From contig CAJURF010000009.1 in the NCBI GenBank assembly GCA_910588825.1, positions 7,553 through 71,552 of the forward strand: 64,000 bases of DNA, in the 5' to 3' direction. Shown piece after piece: positions 25,236 to 33,974 of the stretch. The notes below the pieces were generated by a model. The model was not told where the DNA came from. It ran no database searches and saw only the letters and a list, made by a program, of their open reading frames with translations. The DNA is from an uncultured Lachnospiraceae bacterium (GTDB lineage: Bacteria > Bacillota > Clostridia > Lachnospirales > Lachnospiraceae). Numbering within the stretch: position 1 is the stretch's first letter; the number at the start of each line of letters is the position of its first letter. The translations under genes and the position numbers were made by a program.

Positions 25236-26393
25236 ATGTTAGAAAGGACTAACCACAAAAAATGTTTTTGGTCAGATGCAGGGAAATATCTGTGCGTGTG
25301 GTCAGCAGTGATTCTGCTGTTAAGCGGCTGCGGTATTCAGGCGAAAGTTTCCGGGGCTGCTGAAAATACAGGCGGCCAGGCCGGGGAGGCGGCGCAGGAG
25401 ACACAGGCAGGCAAGGCTCCATGGAAAAACCAGGAAAGCCCGGATGACCAGGAGGCTGTGAAAGAATTATTTGCCATGGATACCTACATGACTCTGGCGG
25501 CTTACGGAGACCGGGCCCGGGAGGCAGTGGACGCGGCGGCAGTGGAGATTCAGCGGCTTGAGGGGCTGCTATCCACAGGCGATAGTGAAAGTGAACTCTC
25601 AAAGGTAAATAGAGAGGGCAGGGGAACGTTGTCCAAGGATACGGCGGCTTTGACAGAACGTTCTCTGGAATTGTATCAGGAAACGAAGGGGATTTTTAAT
25701 ATTGCGGTGTATCCAGTGATGAGGGCCTGGGGATTTACAGATGGCAGTTATCGGGTTCCCTCTCAGGAAGAACTGACACAGCTCCTGTCTTTAACGAATG
25801 CCAGAAAGATTAAGTTCGACAGGGATCTGGCGCAGATTTCTTTTGGCCGGGAGGGGATGGAGATTGATCTGGGCGGCATCGCCAAAGGGTATACATCCAA
25901 CCGGATTATGGAGATTTTCCGGGAATACGGGGTGAAGAGCGGGCTTGTGAATCTGGGAGGAAATGTGCAGGCGCTGGGAACGAAGACTGACGGCAGTCTG
26001 TGGCGGGTTTCCATTCTGCATCCGGAGAATACAGAAAGATATGCAGGTATTCTCTCCATTGAGGATTGTGCGGTGGTGACTTCCGGCGGATATGAGCGCT
26101 GTTTTGAAAAGGATGGGACTACCTATCATCACATTATTGATCCACGGACGGGATATCCGGCAGACAGCGGTCTGGAATCTGTGACCATTGTCAGTCCGGA
26201 CGGGACTCTGGCGGATGGATTGTCCACGTCGTTTTTTGTTATGGGACTGGAGAAAGCAAGTGCATATTGGAGAGAGCACCAGGAGGAATTTGAGATGGTT
26301 CTCATGTCAAAAGAAGGCGGATTGTATGTGACAAAAGGCATTGCGGAGCATTTCACGTCAGACTATGAGATTACAGTGATTGAAGGAAAGTAG
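25236..26393 (+). CDS. apbE: ApbE, FAD:protein FMN transferase (lipoprotein)
   Basis: The protein has 385 residues. ApbE moves FMN from FAD onto a threonine of target proteins outside the membrane, using magnesium. A lipoprotein signal ends at LLLSGC (Cys33), placing it on the outer face of the membrane. Family motifs are visible: AMDTYMTL, the active-site region EIDLGGIAKGYT, NLGGNVQALG, and the metal-binding end HHIIDPRTGYPAD with ADGLSTSFFVMG. It is followed at once by two genes for proteins with FMN-attachment motifs, which are its likely substrates. The start is an ATG without a clear ribosome site, close to a predicted promoter. Confidence 0.95.
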   Translation: MLERTNHKKCFWSDAGKYLCVWSAVILLLSGCGIQAKVSGAAENTGGQAGEAAQETQAGKAPWKNQESPDDQEAVKELFAMDTYMTLAAYGDRAREAVDAAAVEIQRLEGLLSTGDSESELSKVNREGRGTLSKDTAALTERSLELYQETKGIFNIAVYPVMRAWGFTDGSYRVPSQEELTQLLSLTNARKIKFDRDLAQISFGREGMEIDLGGIAKGYTSNRIMEIFREYGVKSGLVNLGGNVQALGTKTDGSLWRVSILHPENTERYAGILSIEDCAVVTSGGYERCFEKDGTTYHHIIDPRTGYPADSGLESVTIVSPDGTLADGLSTSFFVMGLEKASAYWREHQEEFEMVLMSKEGGLYVTKGIAEHFTSDYEITVIEGK

Positions 26394-26401
26394 TGAAAGA
26401 A

Positions 26402-28402
26402 ATGAAAAAGATATGGAAAATCCTTCCCACGCTGGCTCCTGTGCTGGCAGTGGGCGGGGTGGCCGCGGGAGCGGCGGCAGGCCTTGGCAGTTATACGGTT
26501 CCGGCGTACGGGGCAGAGGAATTCAGGATTCCCGGCTCAAGGGGACTGGCGGCGCAGGGGGATGATGTGAATAAAACGGTTCAACAGCCTAAGGAGACTG
26601 GGAAGCCTGCAGACACCGGGAAGCCGGAAGAAAAGAAATCAAGAAAAGAACAATCAAAAGGGTCTTTTCAGCTGGCAGACGGCATCTATGAAGGAACCGG
26701 AACAGGGTATCGTGGAGAGATAAAGGCTGCTGTAAACATTAAGAATCAATCCATTGAGGCCGTTGATATACTCAGCCATTCAGATGACGAGGCTTTCTTC
26801 AACAGGGCAAAGGAGGGCGTGGTCGGCAGCATGTTAGCCGGCCAGACCACAGAGGTGGATACGGTGACCGGAGCCACTTACAGCTCCAAGGGGATTATAC
26901 AGGCGGTGAAAAATGCGCTGAAAGAAGATGCGGGAAGCAGTGAAACACCAAAGAGCACTGCCCCGTCTGGAAGCCAGACAAAAACCCAGGGCTCTGGGGT
27001 AATTGGGCAGGGGAATCTTTCCTATGCGGACGGCACCTATGAGGGGAGTGCCCCTGGCTTTTCCGGAGAGGTGAGGGTTTCCGTGACAGTAAAAGACAAG
27101 ACCATTACGGCCATAGATATTTTAAGCCATTCAGATGATGAATCTTTCTTTGGAAGGGCCAGGGAAGGCGTGGTCAGCAGCATTCTTTCGTCTCAGCAGC
27201 TGGAGGTGGATGCCGTGTCCGGGGCCACTTACAGTTCCAACGGGATTATCAATGCGGTGAAAAATGCCCTCAGCGGTGCGAAAAGCCCCACGGAGGGACA
27301 GCAGGGGGGAAGTACGCCCACGGCATCTCCTGAACCGGTAAAGAAAGTGAAAGAGCCCAAAGCGTATAAAGACGGAACCTATACCGGGACAGGAACCGGG
27401 TTTGGGGGAGAGCTTACGGTAAAAGTAAAGGTTGCCAAAGGGAAGGTCAAAAAAATCCAGATTGTCAGCAGCAGTGACGGTGAGGAATATATCAGGAAAG
27501 CGAAAGCACTGCTGAAAACCATCTGTGAAAAACAGAGTACCAATGTGGATGCCGTGTCTGGTGCTACCTACAGCTCCGCAGGGATTATTGAGGCTGTGAG
27601 AAACGCTCTGGCAAAGGCGGCCGTCTCCAAAAGTACCCCGTCACCCACGAAAACGCCCACGGTTTCTCCCGGAGCGGCGCAGGGGCTGTTTCCTTATCCC
27701 GACGGCACTTACACGGGAACAGGAGAAGGTTTCGGGGGGAAAATTACGGTGGAAGTACAGATAAAAAAGAAAGCCATTGCAAGTGTAGTGGTGACGGAAC
27801 ACAGGGATGAGGACGATGGGTTCTTCAACCGGGCAAAAACACTGGTGGATCAGATTGTGAAAAATCAGAGTGTGGACATAGACGCTGTGTCCGGGGCTAC
27901 CTACAGTTCCAGAGGGATTCTGGAGGCCGTGAAAAATGCCCTGAAAGCGGCAGCTGCAGGCACGCCGTCAGCCACAGGTACTCCCCCGGCCACAGGCACC
28001 CCGCCAGCTGCAGGGACACCTGCGGCGCCGGAAACTCCATCGCCGTCTGAGACGCCGGGGACAGGTTATAAAGACGGCCTCTATACGGCGTCGGCCCTTT
28101 GCTCGCCAGATGAATACTGGGATTTTGACCCGTATAATCTGAATCTTACGGTTGTCGTGTCAGAGGGAAGGATTACCGCCATACGGAATATTTATGGAGA
28201 CTATGGGGACGACGCTGCGGATAATGATTCTTATGTGAACCGGGCGGCCAATGGAAGCTCTTCTTCGCCGGGGATTGTGAGCCAGATTGTGGAGAAGAAC
28301 AGCGCGGAGGGGATAGATACCGTATCTCATGCCACCTGCTCATCCCGGGCCATTATTGAGGCGTGCAGACAGGCCCTTTTGAAGGCCCAGAATGGACAGT
28401 AA
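26402..28402 (+). CDS. Secreted multi-flavin protein with five FMN-binding-like domains
   Basis: The protein has 666 residues. An N-terminal hydrophobic segment (ILPTLAPVLAVGGVAAGAAAG) is followed by tandem FMN_bind domains. Four carry an intact flavinylation motif D-x-V-(S/T)-G-A-T-Y-S-S, with the FMN-bearing threonines at about 159, 276, 389 and 500. A fifth has SHATCSS (Thr645), with Gly changed to His, and may be inactive. Pro/Thr/Ser-rich linkers (for example TPPATGTPPAAGTP) separate the domains like beads on a string. The protein would carry electrons outside the membrane between the NapH-like protein and an outer acceptor. ATG 26402 is used; a GTG at 26393 overlaps the apbE stop. Confidence 0.9.
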   Translation: MKKIWKILPTLAPVLAVGGVAAGAAAGLGSYTVPAYGAEEFRIPGSRGLAAQGDDVNKTVQQPKETGKPADTGKPEEKKSRKEQSKGSFQLADGIYEGTGTGYRGEIKAAVNIKNQSIEAVDILSHSDDEAFFNRAKEGVVGSMLAGQTTEVDTVTGATYSSKGIIQAVKNALKEDAGSSETPKSTAPSGSQTKTQGSGVIGQGNLSYADGTYEGSAPGFSGEVRVSVTVKDKTITAIDILSHSDDESFFGRAREGVVSSILSSQQLEVDAVSGATYSSNGIINAVKNALSGAKSPTEGQQGGSTPTASPEPVKKVKEPKAYKDGTYTGTGTGFGGELTVKVKVAKGKVKKIQIVSSSDGEEYIRKAKALLKTICEKQSTNVDAVSGATYSSAGIIEAVRNALAKAAVSKSTPSPTKTPTVSPGAAQGLFPYPDGTYTGTGEGFGGKITVEVQIKKKAIASVVVTEHRDEDDGFFNRAKTLVDQIVKNQSVDIDAVSGATYSSRGILEAVKNALKAAAAGTPSATGTPPATGTPPAAGTPAAPETPSPSETPGTGYKDGLYTASALCSPDEYWDFDPYNLNLTVVVSEGRITAIRNIYGDYGDDAADNDSYVNRAANGSSSSPGIVSQIVEKNSAEGIDTVSHATCSSRAIIEACRQALLKAQNGQ

Positions 28403-28421
28403 GAAAAAGGGGGCTCAGGCG

Positions 28422-28895
28422 ATGAGAGGATTTTGGATAAAGACAGTCAGCCTGCTGGGGGTGGTCTGTGTACTGGCAGGTTATGACAAAGTTCTGGCAG
28501 CCAGGGAAAAGGATGAAGAAATCGCCCGGCTGAATGCCCGGGTGGAAGCCATGGAAGAATTTCTTTGCAGCAATATGGGCACACAGGCAGAAGAAGAAAC
28601 AGAGAAAGAGACAAAGATGGACAGCATTTATGCAGACGGGGAATGGGAGGGGGAGGCTCAGGGATTTGGCGGGCCTGTCTCGGTGAAAGTGACAGTGGAA
28701 GGGGGAAAGCTGGCCCAGATAGAGGTTTTGTCGGCAGAAAAGGAAGACCAGACGTATCTGTCTATGGCAGAGGCCATATTGCCAGCCATGCGGCAGGCTC
28801 AGTCCCCGGAGGTGGACACCATAAGCGGAGCCACTTTCAGTTCCCAGGGCCTGAAAGACGCGGTAATGCAGGCGCTTGAGAAGGCGGAAAAGTGA
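28422..28895 (+). CDS. Single-domain FMN-binding membrane protein
   Basis: The protein has 157 residues. It has an N-terminal membrane anchor (TVSLLGVVCVLAG), a coiled-coil-like charged stretch (about residues 28-60) and one FMN_bind domain with the motif DTISGATFSS (FMN threonine at 138). It is a probable ApbE substrate that could pass electrons between the membrane iron-sulfur protein and the multi-domain carrier. ATG 28422 lies eight bases after AAAGGGGG (28406-28413); an ATG at 28392 overlaps the previous gene and lacks a site. It is co-transcribed with its neighbours, with 19 bases before it and one base after it. Confidence 0.88.
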   Translation: MRGFWIKTVSLLGVVCVLAGYDKVLAAREKDEEIARLNARVEAMEEFLCSNMGTQAEEETEKETKMDSIYADGEWEGEAQGFGGPVSVKVTVEGGKLAQIEVLSAEKEDQTYLSMAEAILPAMRQAQSPEVDTISGATFSSQGLKDAVMQALEKAEK

Positions 28896-28896
28896 C

Positions 28897-29778
28897 ATGG
28901 AGAGAAAGAAGTTTCATATAGGGAATCTCACGGCAAGACAAAGGAAAAAGCTGCATATGTGGCTCAGGGCGGCGGTTCAGCTTATTTGTTTCCTGTTCTT
29001 TTCTTCGGCGTTTACCGCGGCTTTCGGCGGTGTGAAGTATATAGCCGTTCAGCTGGGGGCAGGAGAGAAGGTGGAATGGACTGGGTTTACGACGGCTTTA
29101 GCCGGATTGTGCGGTTTTACCATTGTATTCGGCCGGTTTTTCTGCGGATTTGCCTGCGCGTTTGGAAGCCTGGGAGATTTTGTCCATAGAGTGTACTGCC
29201 AGATTTGTAAGAAGTTCAGGAGAAAGCCGCTGAAATTAGACGGGAAGTGGAGTACAGGCCTGTCGTCTCTGAAATATTTTGTTCTGGCAGCTGTTGCTGT
29301 GCTGTGTTTTCTGGGAATTTACCCCAGGCTTCGGGGAAGCAGCCCCTGGGATGTGTTTTCCATGATCTGCAGAGGGAATTTCCAGCTTGCCGGATATATT
29401 CCGGGAATTATCATATTGTTGTTGATTTTGGCGGGTATGTGTGTGCAGGAACGGTTTTTCTGCCGCTTCTTATGTCCCATGGGGGCAGTGTTTTCCATGC
29501 TGCCGGTGCTGCCGGTATTTTCCCTGAGTAGGAACCGGGAAACATGCGCTCCCAGATGCTCGGCGTGTACAGGCAGGTGTCCTTCGGATATCCAGCTTCC
29601 CGCAGACGGCTCCTATGAAACACCGGGAGACTGCTTCCAGTGCCAGAAATGCGTGGATACCTGTCCGAAACAGAACATCCATTGCCAGGGCGTGGAGGGA
29701 TTGAGGGGCAACGAGGCTTGGTTCACAGTGGTCCGCAGTGGAATCTTCATAGCAGTGTGTATATGGATTGGAATTTGA
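28897..29778 (+). CDS. NapH/RnfA-like membrane 4Fe-4S protein
   Basis: The protein has 293 residues. Four to five membrane helices carry the membrane-face cysteine motifs FCGFACAFGS (CxxxC) and FCRFLCPMGA (CxxxCP) seen in NapH/NosR/RdxA-type proteins. The C-terminal part holds two 4Fe-4S ferredoxin clusters: CAPRCSACTGRCP and CFQCQKCVDTCP. It probably takes electrons from a quinol or other donor and passes them through the membrane to the FMN-carrying proteins encoded upstream. The ATG at 28897 follows the previous stop by one base. No dehydrogenase is encoded nearby, so the electron source is not known. Confidence 0.88.
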   Translation: MERKKFHIGNLTARQRKKLHMWLRAAVQLICFLFFSSAFTAAFGGVKYIAVQLGAGEKVEWTGFTTALAGLCGFTIVFGRFFCGFACAFGSLGDFVHRVYCQICKKFRRKPLKLDGKWSTGLSSLKYFVLAAVAVLCFLGIYPRLRGSSPWDVFSMICRGNFQLAGYIPGIIILLLILAGMCVQERFFCRFLCPMGAVFSMLPVLPVFSLSRNRETCAPRCSACTGRCPSDIQLPADGSYETPGDCFQCQKCVDTCPKQNIHCQGVEGLRGNEAWFTVVRSGIFIAVCIWIGI

Positions 29779-29838
29779 GCAGTAGTCAGATTTTGGGTTA
29801 GTTTTTACTAATCAAAAAAAGATAACGGAAGATTAATC

Positions 29839-29857
29839 GCCGTTGAAAACGGCTTTT
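29839..29857 (+). terminator. Weak hairpin after the flavin cluster
   Basis: GCCGTT (29839-29844) pairs with AACGGC (29848-29853), then TTTTAAT. The small stem and short T run make this a modest terminator; partial read-through into the next gene is possible. Confidence 0.45.
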
Positions 29858-29892
29858 AATAAAATTTCAAAACAAGGAGGAACTTACAGATT

Positions 29893-32331
29893 ATGATGAG
29901 AAAAGACATTTCGGCAAAATTTCTTGCCATGGCGCTGTCTATCTCCATGCCTGCCGGGCTTTGTATGCCTGCAGTACCTGCATTTGCCGCGGAAGAAAGC
30001 AGTGTAGTGCAGGAGGGAGTTAATAGAGAAGCCGGCGTTTCGGTTAAAAGCATGCCGGGGACAGAAACGGCGGAAGTGACAGCCGGGAATCCAGAAGAAG
30101 TGCCGGACATGGCCCGGGAAGAAATAGCAGAAGACGGGACTGAGGCAGAGAAGTGTGAACCAGAAGATGAGAAAGCTGGTTCAGGAGTAAATGAGGCAGC
30201 AGAAGAAACAGCCAATGAACAGCAGGCTGCCGTAAAGAGCGGACAGTTTGTATTGATGAACATCCCATACGATGATTTCTATAAAGCAGAAATCAATAAT
30301 GATGTTCAGGTTGATGCGTTTACCTCCGCTACACTGAATAAGACCAGGACAGGCGGCAATACTTCCGACGGACTGGCAGCTGGTTCCTATCATGTAAACG
30401 CAGACGGCACAGATATTACAGGGGTGATCTATCCGGTTAAAATAGGGGAAGGCGTGGATCTCACAGGTTATAAGGAGGTGCAGGACAGCGACAGTCTTGA
30501 GATCACTGTGACTAACCGGGGACAGACTTCCACCACAGCTTATACCGGCAGGGAAACACTGTTTGAAAACCCCAGCTATTCCTATTATGTGCTCAGCCAA
30601 AATGAGGTTCCTGACAATTATAAAGAAGTAACTGTGGAAAACCAAAAGCTGGTGTTCGGAAAAGCTCAGGGAAATGTAACCGTTGTGAAAGCTGAGGATG
30701 TGGATGTATCCCTTCAGACAGAAACCAGCTACGGCGATTATGGAATGAAAATAACTAAGAAAGGCACCTCTGAGGTTCCTGATTTCCTGAATGATGTCAA
30801 GGTGTACGGCGTTGTGATCGGCACGGATACCAATGGATATGGACTGCGCCATTTGGAAAATATCTGGAGAAAGTATGACCTGGCATGGTGTACAGGATTT
30901 ACCACAAAGGTTCATAACGGTCCCACATCTTCAGAGCACTATAAGAGCATGATGGGGCAGACCATACGGAAAGTCACTTACTTTACAGACAAGGGCATTT
31001 ATGAAATTGGGTTAGACGGAACTTACATACCAGTTAAATTTCCTTATTCACTGGAAGCATCCAATGCCCCCACAACAGCAGGTTCTGTTCAGATCAGCCT
31101 CAGCGGTCTGCCAAATGACTACAAACCTCAGTATGAAGCGGCCAATCTGGCAGGCGCTGTAGTGAACGGGAATATATTATCCTATACAAAGGAAAATGCT
31201 GAAAAAGGCCAGTATACCCTGAAAATCACAGACCAAGGCGGAAAATACGCCTCTATCAGCACCACATTCCAGCTGTATGTGGATGCGCCGGTTATCTATC
31301 ATTCCAATGATAAGAAACTTGTGTTGAAATCAGGTATGGCAGAGAAGGATTTCACAGATTATGTCAGCAGTATCACATCCGCAGAAGTAAATGGGAAATC
31401 TTATGCGGCAAGCGGGAGAAATTCAGTGAAGCTGGTCAATGAAGACGGTACACTGAAGACAGATGCGGAACCCATTACAGCAGACGGAATTTACCATATT
31501 GTGCTGAGCGCCACGGGATATGCTCCAGTTGAATTTAATTACTCACCCAATATGAAATTGGAGAAACTGGAGGAGGGCATTCAGAAAGCCGGTAAATTAA
31601 AAGCCTCTGTTTATACAGCCGCCAGCTGGAAAAACATGCAGACAGCTCTTACTGTGGCTGAGGAAACGCTGAAGACTGCCAGTTCACAGGAAGAAGTGGA
31701 CAAGGCGGCTGCAGAACTGAACAAGGCAGTGAGTGGGCTGGTGAAGGCGCGGCCGAAAACAGGCACAGTGGTCAAGTCCGGAACCGTCAATTATCAGGTG
31801 AAAACATCCACCACGGTGGCCGCGTCAGGGCCATCCAGCAAGTCAGTGACAAAAGTATCTATTCCGGCATCAATAGTGATCAACGGATACACTTATAAAG
31901 TAACATCTATAGCCAATGAGGCATTTTCCGGCTGTACCAGGCTGAAAACAGCCACCATCGGAAAAAATGTTGCCACAATTGGAACAAAGGCATTTTATAA
32001 TTGTAAAGCAGTCACCCAGGTAACCGTATCTTCCACTGCTTTGACCAAGATTGGAAATTCGGCGTTTATGGGCTGTACTGCAATGACAGGATTCAGTGCC
32101 AGGTCCGCGAAACTGGCTTCCATAGGAAGTAAGGCGTTTTACGGGGATAAGAAGCTGAAAACAATTTCCCTGCACACATCGAAACTGGCCAAGGCAAAAG
32201 TCGGTGCCAGCGCTTTTAAAAAGATAAAGACGTCCTGTGTATTCAAAGTGCCATCTAAGAAAATGAAAGCTTATAAAAAAATATTCCAGGCGAAAGGCGC
32301 GGGAAACAAAATTAAAGTAAAGAAAATATAG
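29893..32331 (+). CDS. Large secreted Tp47-like surface protein with FIVAR and BspA-type repeats
   Basis: The protein has 812 residues. A signal peptide ends near AFAAEE; an acidic linker follows (about residues 35-120). A Tp47-like core (about 125-560) begins GQFVLMNIPYDDFY and contains YGLRHLENIWR. Then comes a FIVAR domain (LEKLEEGIQKAGKL...AAELNKAVSGL, about 557-615). BspA-type leucine-rich repeats (TSIANEAFSGCTRLK, IGTKAFYNCKAV, IGNSAFMGCTAM) lead to a basic C-terminus. Such proteins are exposed at the cell surface. The core holds DAFTSATLNKT, which resembles the ApbE target motif DxxSGATxx(S/T). Strong AAGGAGG upstream. The function is unknown. Confidence 0.75.
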   Translation: MMRKDISAKFLAMALSISMPAGLCMPAVPAFAAEESSVVQEGVNREAGVSVKSMPGTETAEVTAGNPEEVPDMAREEIAEDGTEAEKCEPEDEKAGSGVNEAAEETANEQQAAVKSGQFVLMNIPYDDFYKAEINNDVQVDAFTSATLNKTRTGGNTSDGLAAGSYHVNADGTDITGVIYPVKIGEGVDLTGYKEVQDSDSLEITVTNRGQTSTTAYTGRETLFENPSYSYYVLSQNEVPDNYKEVTVENQKLVFGKAQGNVTVVKAEDVDVSLQTETSYGDYGMKITKKGTSEVPDFLNDVKVYGVVIGTDTNGYGLRHLENIWRKYDLAWCTGFTTKVHNGPTSSEHYKSMMGQTIRKVTYFTDKGIYEIGLDGTYIPVKFPYSLEASNAPTTAGSVQISLSGLPNDYKPQYEAANLAGAVVNGNILSYTKENAEKGQYTLKITDQGGKYASISTTFQLYVDAPVIYHSNDKKLVLKSGMAEKDFTDYVSSITSAEVNGKSYAASGRNSVKLVNEDGTLKTDAEPITADGIYHIVLSATGYAPVEFNYSPNMKLEKLEEGIQKAGKLKASVYTAASWKNMQTALTVAEETLKTASSQEEVDKAAAELNKAVSGLVKARPKTGTVVKSGTVNYQVKTSTTVAASGPSSKSVTKVSIPASIVINGYTYKVTSIANEAFSGCTRLKTATIGKNVATIGTKAFYNCKAVTQVTVSSTALTKIGNSAFMGCTAMTGFSARSAKLASIGSKAFYGDKKLKTISLHTSKLAKAKVGASAFKKIKTSCVFKVPSKKMKAYKKIFQAKGAGNKIKVKKI

Positions 32332-32340
32332 ACCAGTAAG

Positions 32341-32377
32341 AAAAAGTCTGCTGTGGTTATGCCGCGGCAGACTTTTT
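32341..32377. terminator. Bidirectional terminator
   Basis: AAAAAGTCTGCTGTGG (32341-32356) pairs with GCCGCGGCAGACTTTTT (32361-32377) over a TTAT loop. A and T runs on both sides allow termination in both directions between the surface-protein gene and spmB. Confidence 0.85.
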
Positions 32378-32391
32378 GATCTGTGCAATCT

Positions 32392-32922
32392 TCAGGCCGC
32401 ATAGAAGGAGGCCAGCAGCACGCTGGCGGCAATACCGGCTAAAGTTGACAGCAGCGCGCCTGTGAGAGTATAGCGGGTCTTTGTAATCTTTGCCGTCATA
32501 AAATATACTGACATAGTATAAAATATGGTCTCCGTACAGCTCAAAAGCAGGGAGGCAATCAGACCAATGCGGGAATCTGTTCCGTATTCCTTGAATATAT
32601 CCAGCGCCAGCCCGGTTGCTGCGGAAGATGAGAACATGCGTACAAAAGCCAGCGGCACAAGGGGGGCGGGAAAGCCGAGGGGGTCTGTAATTTTTCCCAG
32701 GTAATTGCCCAGCATATCCAGGAAACCGGAGCCCCGCAGGATTCCCACGGCTACCATCAGGCCGATTAGTGTGGGCAGGATTTTTACGACAGTTTTCAGT
32801 CCTTCGGCCGCGCCGGACACGAAGGACTCATAGACTTTTACTTTCTGAAGAATGCCAAAAGCAATAATGTAGAAAATAATCAGTGGAATCGTGACTTCTG
32901 ATAAAAACAGGAGAAATTTCAT
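32392..32922 (-). CDS. spmB: Spore maturation protein SpmB
   Basis: The protein has 176 residues and four to five hydrophobic helices. It belongs to the Gate/nucleoside-recognition family: SEVTIPLIIFYIIAFG at the start, then ESFVSGAAEGLKTVVKILPTL and RMFSSSAATGLALDIF. In Bacillus SpmB acts with SpmA in spore core dehydration and heat resistance. Here spmA is not adjacent; a terminator follows and an acetyltransferase gene precedes it. AAAGGGG lies six bases before the ATG. Its presence shows a spore-forming lineage, although relatives that no longer sporulate can keep it. Confidence 0.88.
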   Translation of the reverse strand: MKFLLFLSEVTIPLIIFYIIAFGILQKVKVYESFVSGAAEGLKTVVKILPTLIGLMVAVGILRGSGFLDMLGNYLGKITDPLGFPAPLVPLAFVRMFSSSAATGLALDIFKEYGTDSRIGLIASLLLSCTETIFYTMSVYFMTAKITKTRYTLTGALLSTLAGIAASVLLASFYAA

Positions 32923-33002
32923 GGCTTGCCCCTTTGCCGCTGTTGTTTTTATTGTATGCGGTTTGGGGAGAAATCTGAACCGGAAAACATTTTTCTTTTA
33001 TC

Positions 33003-33749
33003 TCACACCCGTTTCAACCGAAACCAATAAGAATAAAGGTCCGAAAACCCGAGACTGCTGTAAAGATTTTTGGCAGAGACATTGTCAGGCAGCACCTGCA
33101 GGTAGGCGTGCCGTGCACCCTGGCGGATTCCCTCATTTAATATGCGGATACAGATGGAGCGTGCCAGGTGCTGGCGGCGGTAGAAGGGGTCCACATGGAT
33201 GGCATACAGTCCGATGTGGTCTCTGTCCAGAATTCCCAGTCCGATGGCGGCAATGCGGCCTTTCCTGACTACGGCTGCGGCGATGGTGTCTTTTGGGATG
33301 GCGGCATACATGGTGGGAACGATTCTGCGGTGTATCCGGCTGGTGGTTCCCTTCAGGGAAAACAGGGCATCCAGCCACTCCCAGCTGATATCCTTATCCA
33401 GCTCAACATCTATTTCCGGCTGAAAGGAAAAATCTTTTAAATCCAGTACCTTCACCTGAGTGGGGTGGGCGGTCTGGTATCCCCGCTTTTTCAGAAGCAG
33501 GTCGAATTTTGGGTCAATCAGCGGTGTGATTTTGAAAATGCAGGGAGTTCCCCAGTGATTATAGATACTTTCACAATAGGGTATTTTCACATCCAGCGGG
33601 ATACTGGAAGTTCCAATCTGTTCCACAGAGTTTGTCCGGTGGGTATAGAAGTGGGAAAAGCGCAGCAGCCATCCGTCATATACCTGAAGCTGGTGAGAAG
33701 GCCAGGCGTTCAGGGAAAGATCTTCTATGGTTTTTATGTAGGCCTGCAT
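33003..33749 (-). CDS. GNAT family N-acetyltransferase
   Basis: The protein has 248 residues. The C-terminal part carries the GNAT acetyl-CoA signature: IGLYAIHVDPFYRRQHLARSI and NVSAKNLYSSLGF (residues about 185-240). The N-terminal half (WPSHQLQVYDGWLLRF) resembles the extended GNAT group often found with tRNA- or metabolite-modifying members. GAGGAGGGG precedes the ATG. It is a single gene upstream of spmB on the minus strand with 80 bases between. The substrate cannot be inferred. Confidence 0.85.
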   Translation of the reverse strand: MQAYIKTIEDLSLNAWPSHQLQVYDGWLLRFSHFYTHRTNSVEQIGTSSIPLDVKIPYCESIYNHWGTPCIFKITPLIDPKFDLLLKKRGYQTAHPTQVKVLDLKDFSFQPEIDVELDKDISWEWLDALFSLKGTTSRIHRRIVPTMYAAIPKDTIAAAVVRKGRIAAIGLGILDRDHIGLYAIHVDPFYRRQHLARSICIRILNEGIRQGARHAYLQVLPDNVSAKNLYSSLGFSDLYSYWFRLKRV

Positions 33750-33892
33750 GGAAACCCCTCCTCTTTCATAATTACCCGTTTTGTTTTGTCCAAACCCGCG
33801 GCATCTGAATTTTGCACCATTTTATCACAGTACAGCGTTTCTTTCAAGAAATACCTGATACATGTCTATACAGAGGATATTCATATATTGTT

Positions 33893-33921
33893 TTGACTTT
33901 GCCCCCTAATAATGATATTAT
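33893..33921 (+). promoter_or_regulatory. Promoter of the kinase/binding-protein operon
   Basis: TTGACT (33893-33898), a 17-base spacer and TATTAT (33916-33921) form a good vegetative promoter 54 bases before the kinase start at 33975. Confidence 0.6.
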
Positions 33922-33974
33922 TAAAGTATTGTAATGTTTCAAGATATAATATAAGTAAAAAGGTGATTCTGAAA

